A program made the translations under genes and the position numbers. 14,451 bases of DNA, from assembly GCA_027578815.1 (NCBI GenBank), contig JANBTH010000580.1, positions 1 to 14,451 on the forward strand. The letters are read 5' to 3'. This document shows, piece after piece, positions 7,534 to 14,451 of the stretch (position 1 is its first letter; every line of letters begins with the position of its first letter). The notes under the pieces were generated by a model that saw nothing but the letters and a program-made list of their open reading frames with translations, was not told the origin of the DNA and did no database searches. The DNA is from Coemansia sp. RSA 1804 (lineage: Eukaryota; Kickxellomycota; Kickxellomycetes; Kickxellales; Kickxellaceae).

Positions 7534-8397
7534 ATGCCGTCCATCCGGCTGACAGACGAGCAGCTCGCGTTCTTCCGCACCCGCGGGTACCTTGTGGTGC
7601 CGGGATTTCTGTCCGCCCATGAGCTGAGCCTGTACAGAGCAGAGTCGGAGACGCTGGTGAACCACTGTTACGAGCAAGGCGACCTGGTCGCCGACTGGGG
7701 CTGCGTGGTCGAGCCGCTCGGATGCGGGTACTTCTCGGACCCCGAGATCACCGCCGGCGTCCGGACCGATCGCACCCGGTACACTGAGCTGCGCGCCCAC
7801 CTGAGTCCGTGCCACCTGGTCCGGTGCACGCTGGACGGGTTCGGGCACTGCGCGCAGCAGCTTCTTCTTCACTGCTCTCAGCGCACGGCGAGCCCTCCCA
7901 CCGCCTCGCTATTGTCCGACGCTGACACGGTGTTCCTGCTGAACGAGCAGTACATTGTAAAGCCGCCGCGCACGCGGACGGAGTTTGCTTGGCACCAGGA
8001 TATCGTGTACTTTAGGTCCGAGGAAAGATCCCATGCCGTTGTCAGCGTCTGGACGCCCCTGGACGACGTGTTCGTGGGCAATGGTACCGTCTGGGTCGAT
8101 CCGTTTCCCGACCCGGACCGTCCGGGCTGCTACGCCCAGGGCGTGGCTGCAGACACACTGCCACCCGGCGGATCGGCTGGCAGCGGCGCTGCATTTGCTG
8201 TGGAGCTGGCGGCCGGCACCGCGTTGTTCATGGATGGCCGGCTACGGCATTGCAGCACAGGCAACGACAGCGGTCGGTTCAGATCAGTCTACATGCCGCA
8301 GTTCTCGCTGGGCCGCGTTGAACGGCCACGCCCCGCTGGTGCCAAGGACGCCGACTCCGCATGCACCGCGTTTGCCATACCCATTACAAATGAGTAG
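7534..8397 (+). CDS. Phytanoyl-CoA dioxygenase (PhyH) family 2-oxoglutarate/Fe(II) oxygenase
   Basis: A 287-residue protein of the PhyH family, non-haem iron enzymes that hydroxylate small substrates using 2-oxoglutarate and oxygen. It begins in the family manner (LTDEQLAFFRTRGYLVVPGF, 6-25). The iron-binding triad is His154 and Asp156 (WHQDIVYF) with His239 (GRLRHCSTGN). Arg248 or Arg250 (GRFRSVYMPQFS) is the expected 2-oxoglutarate carboxylate ligand. A double-stranded beta-helix core spans about 135-258. No signal peptide, membrane span or C-terminal peroxisomal SKL-type signal is seen, so substrate and compartment are unknown. The ATG at 7534 is chosen as the first in the main frame; an upstream exon (ATG at 7406) may add 16 residues. 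The gene converges on RAD51, with 101 nt between stops. Confidence 0.88.
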   Translation: MPSIRLTDEQLAFFRTRGYLVVPGFLSAHELSLYRAESETLVNHCYEQGDLVADWGCVVEPLGCGYFSDPEITAGVRTDRTRYTELRAHLSPCHLVRCTLDGFGHCAQQLLLHCSQRTASPPTASLLSDADTVFLLNEQYIVKPPRTRTEFAWHQDIVYFRSEERSHAVVSVWTPLDDVFVGNGTVWVDPFPDPDRPGCYAQGVAADTLPPGGSAGSGAAFAVELAAGTALFMDGRLRHCSTGNDSGRFRSVYMPQFSLGRVERPRPAGAKDADSACTAFAIPITNE

Positions 8398-8498
8398 AAC
8401 ATAACAGGACAACCGGGGGGAGGGGCTGTGGGGGGTTTTATAACGTTTACAGTACTAGCATGAAACAAGAGAGAAGGGGAAAAAACAACTGGCTGCAT

Positions 8499-9533
8499 TC
8501 AGTCCTTGGCGTCAGCTATGCCCTGCGAAGTGATCGCAAACACCGCCTCGGCCTCCGGCAGACAGGGCGAGTCGTATATCTTGCACACGCGCGTCTCGCC
8601 TCGACCCTTGCGCAGCGACAGGCGCGTGGTTGACGCGTGGGCAATGATGTTGCCGCCAATCGGCTTCTTCGGGTCTGCCACAAACGCAGCCATGCCGCCG
8701 TCGACCTGGGCGACAACCTGGTTGGTGATGACCACGGCGATGCCAAACTCGTCCGCCAGCCGCAGCAGCGTGCGGAGGAACCGCGCCAGATGCATCTGCC
8801 GCGCAGACAGCTCGCCGCGCCCAGAGTAGTCGGTGCGGTACAGCGACGTTGCGCTGTCGACGATCAGAAGACTGAACCGCGCCTCCGTCATCAGCATCGA
8901 CGCCTGGCTCAGCAGCGCCGTCTGGTGGTCCGAATTGAACGCGCGCGCATACGCGACGTTGTCCAGCACCTCGTTCGGGTCCAGGTTGTACCGCTCGGCG
9001 ATCTCCACCAGCCGCTCCGGCCGGAACGTGCCCTCCGTATCCACGTACAGACACTTGCCCATGGCGCCGCCGCTGGCCTCGTCCAGCTGGCAGGTGACGG
9101 CCAGCGTGTGGCAGATCTGCGACTTCCCCGTCCGGAACTCGCCGAAGATCTCCGTTATAGACCCCGTCTCGATCCCTTGGCCGCCAAGCAGCTTATCCAG
9201 CTCAGTCGACCCCGTGGTGATGTGCAGGAGCTCCGAGCGCTTCTGGTGGTAGTCTGCTGCCGTGGTGAAGCCCATGGGAACCAGCTTGGCCGCCTCGTTG
9301 AGCACCTTGTCGACCTTGGTGTCCGAAAACCCCTTGATTGTCAGCAGCTGCTTGCGCGGCGTGTATGCCACCGATTCGACCGTAAAGTACCCCGCCTCCG
9401 TGAGCTTCTTGACGTCCGCTGCGCTGATACCGCACTGCTCGAGGTTCTGGATTGGCAGAGGGCCTGTCTCGTCCTCCTCCTCGTTGACCTCGGCCGACTC
9501 TGAGTGCTGGTCCTCGTATTCTTCGGCCTGCAT
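8499..9533 (-). CDS. RAD51: RAD51 recombinase
   Basis: A 344-residue eukaryotic RecA-family recombinase (human RAD51 has 339). It forms filaments on single-stranded DNA and carries out strand exchange in homologous recombination. An acidic N-terminus (1-25) precedes an HhH-type N-terminal domain (about 28-85). The polymerisation linker contains FTTA (89-92). The ATPase core has Walker A GEFRTGKS (131-138) and Walker B LLIVD (222-226). The conserved blocks DTEGTFRPERL (165-175), YRTDYSGRGELSARQ (232-246) and NQVVAQVDG (271-279) are intact. The C-terminus (GETRVCKIYDSPCLPEAEA) is standard. Closeness to RAD51 throughout, including the linker and ending, favours RAD51 over the meiotic paralogue DMC1. 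No intron is present, and the coding sequence is G/C-rich. Confidence 0.96.
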   Translation of the reverse strand: MQAEEYEDQHSESAEVNEEEDETGPLPIQNLEQCGISAADVKKLTEAGYFTVESVAYTPRKQLLTIKGFSDTKVDKVLNEAAKLVPMGFTTAADYHQKRSELLHITTGSTELDKLLGGQGIETGSITEIFGEFRTGKSQICHTLAVTCQLDEASGGAMGKCLYVDTEGTFRPERLVEIAERYNLDPNEVLDNVAYARAFNSDHQTALLSQASMLMTEARFSLLIVDSATSLYRTDYSGRGELSARQMHLARFLRTLLRLADEFGIAVVITNQVVAQVDGGMAAFVADPKKPIGGNIIAHASTTRLSLRKGRGETRVCKIYDSPCLPEAEAVFAITSQGIADAKD

Positions 9534-10197
9534 TTCTAATCAGCGCTTGACTACTATAAGAAGAGATAGAGGTAGATAAAGAACAAAGCTAGAGAGTGAG
9601 AGAATCTGATGTCAAAGTATCTTAATCTCTGCACAAAAACTGCTAATAAAGTACGAGAAAGGTGGAGGAAATGCTTTTTTTTACGGAGAAGAAAGCGAGT
9701 TGAGAAGAGGAAAAAACGTCTTGCAAACACGCTGGCCGTGGGTTAAATGGCCACGCATCAACCGTGGTGCAAAAGATGGCTGCGCAAAAAATAACGTAGC
9801 ATTTAGCGTTTCAACACCTAGCCTTTGAACTCGACGTGATGATTGGCCAGATTGTGTTTTCTGCAGGCAACTCACTGATCTGATCTGGCGGTTACCAAAG
9901 ACAATCATTATGAATAGCTCTTGATCGGCCTTATTGTGGTTGTTGAAAGTGCGCAGCATATGCTTTATTCACCAACCAGAAAAAAATTGTATTCCTGGCT
10001 TTTTTGGTTCTTTCCTTTCAATATTATTTCCACACTAGAATTTCCAAACTGCCATTGAAACAAAGTTTTAATACTAACGGTTCTTTACCATTATATTGCA
10101 AGGCACAGCTACTTGCAGTCCTTTTTGTCTTTCTCTTCTTCCTACTCCTTAACTTATTCTACAATATCAATTCTACACCAGCCCTTCATCAATCAGC
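9534..10197. other. Divergent intergenic region, RAD51 / ATPase-nuclease
   Basis: 664 nt between divergent starts, noticeably more A/T-rich than anything to its left. It should contain the promoters of both genes. A 92-codon - strand frame (9681-9959) has no family resemblance. I found no terminal inverted repeat, target duplication or tRNA that would mark a mobile-element edge, and no MluI-cell-cycle-box-like ACGCGT near RAD51. Confidence 0.5.
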
Positions 10198-13115
10198 ATG
10201 TCTCTTCCAGACAACTCAAAAAAAACTTCTGGAAAACGTGACCGTTCCTCGGATTATGGTCTTGAAAGAAGAGTGCGACTTGGAACTAGTAGCCAGCCAT
10301 CTTCGCCTTCTTCAAGTAAACCTAAGGATGAGCAGAGCATCCATATGCCAGCTGAAGTAAACGTGACATCTGCGCTTGGTAATGCTCCTAGTGACATACC
10401 CGAGGACTCGTCATTTTACTTGCCAAGTGATCCGCTAGAGATGAGCCAGCAGCGCGCCGCCATGCCTCCGATTCAGATATCATCCTCAGAGTGCGCGAGC
10501 TCATATGGCATTATGCGTACGCCTGAACATGCTCCTTTGCTTTCGTCGAGCTTCCATGGATCTCCAAGGACGAAAATACTTGGCCGCAGAATACGACTTG
10601 GGATTAGTGGATGGGCAGGATTTATTGAAAAACAAGCGACTCTGGTGGACAAATCTACCGCCATTGTGGATGTCATGGACTCTGATTCTAGTGATGTGGT
10701 TGCTGGGATCTATCCACGCCGCATGGGCAAGACGACTTTTCTTCAGACTCTGGCCGATTTCCTTGGCATTATTAGGCCTATGCCACGAGCGGATCGTGAA
10801 GATCAGTTCAAGCGATGTGCGCTTTACGATCTACACAGGGATTTCTTCGAGGAGAACTTCGCCAAGTACCCAGTGATTACAATGGATTTCAAGGTAAGTC
10901 AACTAAAATGCTGCTTAAGTTCTCTTCTTTACAAGCAACTTAATGTATTTAATCTAATTTTTGATGTGCCTTTTGTTTTCTCTGTCTGTCTTTATATTTA
11001 CTAGACACATTCTCCCAGGTCGCCCGAAAACGTCCCATATGCAATCTTTGAGGAGATTTCCAGAGCCACTAGGACGTATCTACGACTATTCCGCGTGCTC
11101 AAGGACGGCGGCGGTTTAAGGGGATATCGGGACTTGCATATCGATGAGGATTCAGTAGAATTCGCATTGCTGGACATCAAGAGTCTAATTGCCAGCTTTG
11201 ATTATTTTAAATCGATCCAGAAAATTGAGATAAATCATCTCCCGCGTCTTTACACGTTGGTTCCTGAATTGATGGAAATTCTACACACGATTTTCGGTCG
11301 CAAAACGGTTTTGGTCGTGGATGAATACGACGTGCCATTCATGAACACGCTTCATTATGTTCATGATGGTGACGCTCGTATGAGAATCCAGACGGCATAT
11401 ACAGAGCTTCTAAGCAATTGCTTGAAGGTAAGATGTTTGTGGTATTGTGTTGAATATGGTAAATACAACCTTGATCGAGGATTGTGATTATTGATATGAC
11501 CTTTTCAATATGTGCGTTTGCTCTTACACCTTTAAATTGATAGAACAATGAATATCTCCACAAGGGCATTCTGGCTGGCGTTTTCGACATTCGGGGGGTC
11601 GGACTTGGCTCTGGCCTTAATAACGTGGAGGTATACATGGCTCACTCGGGCATTCAAGGCACCCATTCCATTCCTCATCCCTTCCGGAATGCATTTGGGT
11701 TTACAGCGCGCGATGTGTGGGGGCTGATAAACGATTATGTCGATAATCAGTGGCCATATCGTGAAAATCTCGGCAGAACCGATGCAGATCGCTTTAAGCG
11801 AGATCTTCTTGTCGGCTGCCTTGAGAATTTCGATGGGTATCGGATTGGAGATATTTATCATATCTTCAATCCATATGCCATCTTGCGCTTCGTCCACGGC
11901 CTTGTTTCCGTCGAATCGCCTTCGAATGTAGTCTACTCGGGGCATCTGTTTTGGGTCGAAACAGGCTCAACGCGGATATTAGAAGCGATAGAGACTGCCG
12001 AGATTAGCGAGCTTCGCAGGTTCTACAGACATCTCTCTCTATCGTTTCTGCGTAAAACCGGCTATCAGAGACAGACGGGCATAGCAGCAGACCTGATGGC
12101 ATTGGATCATATTAACGATACTAATGTCGAGTTCATCAGCAGCCAGATGCAGAGCCAGTCTCCTTTTGCCGAAAGTGCAGAGGCTTCGAGTACACGTGTG
12201 GAGCTTGCTGACATTTGCATGTCTCGCGTTGGGGATGCATTCGGCGACATACACAACATGGGAAGCGCTCCACTCAAGGCAGGCACGATCATACGCCTTC
12301 TTTACCAGTCAGGATACATTGCGCCTATTACCCGCGACTGTGTGGGGATTCCGAATGTAGAGGTCCTTGATGCGCTTGAAAAGCTTTATAAGCAGATAGC
12401 AAAAAGGCACGACATCAGCCCCAACTTTCTCGATTCTACACACGAGGATATGGGGGTTTGCTATGGAAATGTGAGCCAATTTGCACGGTCGCTCAACAAA
12501 TGTCTTATGCGGGCTTCTGGGCTGGCAGAGGTTACGCTGGAAAGGATGTATCAGAACATCCTGATTATCCATCTCTATCCGGCGACAAGAAACGGGTACG
12601 AAGTACAGAGCGAGGTTGACATGGGAAACGGGCGCGCCGACGTTCTACTTGTCCCTTCTTCTAGCTCTATTCGCACAGAAAGTAACCCATTCTATTTTTA
12701 TATATTCGAACTTGAGCGCTACAACGGTCCTGCCACACGCGAAAATGCAACACGGATGACGGCAGACTACAGGCGCGATGTTGCAAAGGTGGTCTACGAC
12801 CTAGCGGGCGATGCGCAAACGCAGATACATACGCGGTATCTACAAGCGGCTTCAGATAAGGCAAGGTACTGCAAGTACATTTTTGTTATTGGCATTGCCT
12901 TTTGGACCAACCGCTTCTCCATGGTTGTGACAAGGCTGCGGAAAGACGACAATGACGATGGCTCTACCAGCTGGTCTGTTGAGCAGTATCCCGGCAGTAT
13001 TAATAGCGATGGTCTCGTCGGCTATAGCGACATTGGCGATGAACTGGACAGCACCGAGAATGACGGCGTGCGTGAAAGAGTGGTGCAAGGAAAGCTAGTA
13101 TTTTTGACTGTTTGA
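10198..13115 (+). CDS. AAA-ATPase-like / PD-(D/E)XK (DUF1703-type) protein
   Basis: Three exons (10198-10893, 11005-11427, 11544-13115) joined in phase 0 encode 896 residues. Residues 1-120 are Ser/Pro-rich and probably disordered, with no signal peptide or membrane span. The P-loop NTPase domain (about 128-500) has Walker A in GIYPRRMGKTTF (170-181) and Walker B VLVVDEYDVP (334-343). It also has the family block FDGYRIGDIYHIFNPYAILRF (469-489), typical of the 'AAA-ATPase_like' family. The C-terminal region (about 700-835) looks like the linked PD-(D/E)XK nuclease: YEVQSEVDMGNGRADVLLV (725-743, Asp739) followed by the strand FYFYIFELERY (756-766, Glu762). The usual ExK lysine is replaced (ELE or ER). 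Function is unknown. This domain pairing is known from bacterial and fungal families and from transposon-derived effector proteins. Codon use is A/T-richer than in the genes to the left. Confidence 0.85.
10261..10608 (+). repeat. Imperfect 30-nt direct repeat inside the ATPase-nuclease gene
   Basis: Copies at 10261-10290 and 10579-10608 match at 22 of 30 bases in the same frame. They encode L-x-R-R-(V/I)-R-L-G-x-S at residues 22-31 and 128-137. The second copy lies at the entry to the ATPase domain, the first in the disordered N-terminus. Confidence 0.6.
10894..11004 (+). other. Intron 1 of the ATPase-nuclease gene (111 nt)
   Basis: Donor AAG|GTAAGT and acceptor TTTACTAG, phase 0. Splicing joins VITMDFK to THSPRSPENVPYAIFEE. 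Without splicing the frame stops at the acceptor itself (TAG at 11002-11004). Confidence 0.85.
11428..11543 (+). other. Intron 2 of the ATPase-nuclease gene (116 nt)
   Basis: Donor AAG|GTAAGA and acceptor AATTGATAG, phase 0. It joins TELLSNCLK to NNEYLHKGILAGVFDIRG. The product reads continuously through the 'hkGilTGv.ri' type segment found after Walker B in this family, which supports both ends. Confidence 0.85.
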
Positions 13116-13256
13116 CTTTCTAGCCAGAGTTTTCAATCCAAACATTTTGCTAAGCATTTTAAGATATCAAAGTGCATATGTTAATAACTATTTTAAAACT
13201 ACTTGAACATTGTATACGAATGCCGCTGTTCAACCAAACACAAATTGACACATGGA

Positions 13257-13285
13257 TAATGTAGTAATATAGTTGTGCTACATTA
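13257..13285. repeat. Inverted repeat in convergent 3' region
   Basis: A perfect 8-bp stem (TAATGTAG at 13257-13264 with CTACATTA at 13278-13285) encloses a 13-nt loop, between the stops of the ATPase-nuclease gene and UMP1. It overlaps an ATTAAA polyadenylation-like hexamer at 13282-13287 on the + strand. It may be a 3'-end element or chance in A/T-rich DNA. Confidence 0.3.
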
Positions 13286-13297
13286 AAATAACAAAAA

Positions 13298-13720
13298 CTA
13301 GACGTTAAGCTTCTTTGCAAGCATGCTATGGATATCCTGGGTATCCGCCTCAAAGCTGTCGCCGCCAAACAAATCGTCAGCGTCAATAGAATCGTCCTTG
13401 CCCATAAGAATATCAAGCTGAATACGCGATGCGCGTGAGCCCAACAAGGCAGGGGTCTTTTGGACCGACTGGATCTCCATTATAGTCCGCAGCGGCGCAT
13501 GGAGGCCGTATATCTGGCGTTGCATATGGAGCTTTGTGCCAAGCTGCTGGTTCTCCCAGTTGTTAACCCGGGACTCAATTTCATGGTTCTTGGTAAATGT
13601 ATTGTTGACTTTCTGGGATGGGCCTTCGCGCACAATGTCTTGCAGTCCAGTGATTGGAGACAGCTTGGGCAGCACGCTCGAGGTCTGGGCCTCGTTTTCC
13701 GGGTCAAATCTAAACGACAT
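13298..13720 (-). CDS. UMP1: Proteasome maturation factor UMP1 (POMP)
   Basis: A 140-residue proteasome assembly chaperone (yeast Ump1 has 148). It joins half-proteasome intermediates, checks beta-subunit incorporation, and is degraded as the first substrate of the finished 20S particle. Recognition rests on the conserved C-terminal region: ESRVNNWENQQLGTKLHMQR (49-68), IYGLHAPLRTIMEIQ (70-84), and RIQLDILMGKDDSIDADDLFG (99-119). The N-terminus is short and polar, as expected of an intrinsically disordered chaperone. The ATG at 13720 gives a normal length (MSFRFDPENE). No intron is present. The gene converges on the ATPase-nuclease gene (182 nt between stops) and is divergent from the Nudix gene. 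Confidence 0.92.
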   Translation of the reverse strand: MSFRFDPENEAQTSSVLPKLSPITGLQDIVREGPSQKVNNTFTKNHEIESRVNNWENQQLGTKLHMQRQIYGLHAPLRTIMEIQSVQKTPALLGSRASRIQLDILMGKDDSIDADDLFGGDSFEADTQDIHSMLAKKLNV

Positions 13721-14044
13721 TGTGTTGGATTGGAAAGATGGAGAATGTTAATTGAGGACAAGAAAAGTGTACTAATAGTAAAATCGATTATTTGAGAGAA
13801 GCAAAAGTGAATGTGAGTAGAGGCAAAAAACAGAACTACGTAATCCAATTAATTTGCAAATATGTTTGCGTTTTAAACTTGCCCTTTTTGATCTGAAATT
13901 AGCCTTTATTTTTTTGGGTGCTGCGGTTGCAGCTAGAAATGCTCAAATTTTGGACTTAAAAAATGGTACTTGCTTGTAAAAATGCTTGGTTCCTCGCTTT
14001 CCCTAGCTATTTATTTGCACCCGTTTAAGACTATTTAATTAAAA
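13721..14044. other. Divergent promoter region, UMP1 / Nudix gene
   Basis: 324 nt, A/T-rich, between two start codons. On the + strand it contains AGAGGCAAAA (13819-13828), about 100 nt upstream of UMP1. This resembles variants of the proteasome-associated control element (core GGTGGCAAA). Otherwise nothing is recognised. Confidence 0.5.
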
Positions 14045-14451
14045 ATGTTGTACTCTGCTGATGAATTGATGTTTTCTGCTGGAGCCGTCGTGTTTGACAG
14101 CACCAAAGACAAGGTTCTCACTATCGTTTGCACAGACAGGGACAGTGGCAAAGAGCTGGTCATGTTTCCCAAGGGCAGGATTGAAAAAAGTGAGGCACCG
14201 ACTATTGCCGCTTGTCGAGAGGTGGAAGAAGAAGCCGGTGTGGTATGCCGTATTCACACACCCGAGGAGCTGATGGGACTTGAGGTTCGCTACGACAATT
14301 CAAGCAAGAAAACCAAGATTGTGTATTGGTACGCGGCTGCTTTTGTAAAGACAAGCTGTCAGAAGCTTGAGGCTCATGAGGAATTCGTAGCTCGGTGGTT
14401 AGATATCAGTGAAGCTGGCAGTGTCTTAAGCTTCGAAAACGATAAAAATTT
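14045..14451 (+). CDS. Nudix hydrolase (3' partial)
   Basis: An open frame from the ATG at 14045 to the end of the window gives 135 complete codons and no stop. The Nudix box is perfect, G-x5-E-x7-R-E-V-x-E-E-x-G-V, at residues 44-66 (GRIEKSE...CREVEEEAGV). It supplies the Glu residues that bind the catalytic metal for hydrolysis of nucleoside diphosphate-X substrates. It is preceded by the usual strand SAGAVVFD (11-18) and MFPKG (40-44). The arrangement resembles fungal diphosphoinositol-polyphosphate/diadenosine-polyphosphate hydrolases (Aps1/Ddp1-like), but substrate cannot be fixed from this part. A stop lies just upstream in frame, supporting this start. The continuation lies outside the window, so an intron near the edge cannot be excluded. 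Confidence 0.88.
   Translation, partial: MLYSADELMFSAGAVVFDSTKDKVLTIVCTDRDSGKELVMFPKGRIEKSEAPTIAACREVEEEAGVVCRIHTPEELMGLEVRYDNSSKKTKIVYWYAAAFVKTSCQKLEAHEEFVARWLDISEAGSVLSFENDKN

Noticed and set aside
8637..9503. 288-codon + strand frame across RAD51
   Set aside because: Antisense shadow of RAD51, Arg/Gln/Leu-rich without family resemblance.
9681..9959. 92-codon - strand frame upstream of RAD51
   Set aside because: No recognisable domain and unlike neighbouring coding composition; I looked for a decayed transposon and found no inverted repeats or transposase motifs.
9960..13297. ATPase-nuclease gene as an intact mobile element
   Set aside because: No terminal inverted repeats, direct target duplication or transposase could be found at either flank; only the protein family hints at mobile origin.
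1..14451. tRNA, snRNA or SRP RNA genes
   Set aside because: I looked by eye for B-box GGTTCGAATCC-like strings and conserved snRNA/SRP motifs on both strands and saw only isolated partial matches (for example near 2226 and 7051).

Overview
The window is nuclear DNA from a fungus. The evidence is a set of single-copy eukaryotic housekeeping genes in fungal form (LCL3, SAM50, SEN34, Sec61-beta, RAD51, UMP1), short spliceosomal introns of about 110 nt, and C/T-rich intergenic DNA. A large P-loop ATPase plus PD-(D/E)XK nuclease protein of the 'AAA-ATPase-like/DUF1703' type suggests an early-diverging lineage, because such families are expanded in groups such as Kickxellomycotina, Mucoromycota and Neocallimastigomycota. 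The lineage is an inference and I would not go below kingdom level with confidence. No tRNA, rRNA, CRISPR array or recognisable transposase is visible.

Layout: (1) the 3' part of a bHLH transcription factor gene, with a 746-nt intron just before the basic region (1-1274), followed by about 1.5 kb without a credible gene. (2) LCL3, a membrane-anchored staphylococcal-nuclease-like protein (+), converging on SAM50, the mitochondrial outer-membrane beta-barrel insertase (-). (3) SEN34, the catalytic tRNA-splicing endonuclease subunit (+), with a GC-AG intron, converging on the Sec61-beta translocon subunit (-). (4) A phytanoyl-CoA-dioxygenase-like 2-oxoglutarate/Fe(II) oxygenase (+), converging on RAD51 (-). 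(5) An 896-residue AAA-ATPase-like/PD-(D/E)XK protein in three exons (+), converging on the proteasome assembly chaperone UMP1 (-). (6) A Nudix hydrolase that runs off the right end (+).

From LCL3 to the Nudix gene the strands alternate perfectly (+ - + - + - + - +). Every intergenic space is therefore either a shared divergent promoter region or a short convergent 3' region (79, 231, 101 and 182 nt). The genes do not form one pathway. LCL3 and SAM50 are both mitochondrial, and the rest serve tRNA splicing, protein translocation, recombination and proteasome assembly.

Base use changes near position 9540. LCL3, SAM50, SEN34, the oxygenase and RAD51 are strongly G/C-biased at third positions. 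From the RAD51 promoter rightward both intergenic DNA and genes (ATPase/nuclease, UMP1, Nudix) are clearly more A/T-rich. The ATPase/nuclease gene is the accessory element of the window and the most interesting object in it. It has the domain pairing described for transposon-derived 'CR' effector proteins, a degenerate nuclease lysine position, and a duplicated basic motif near its N-terminus.
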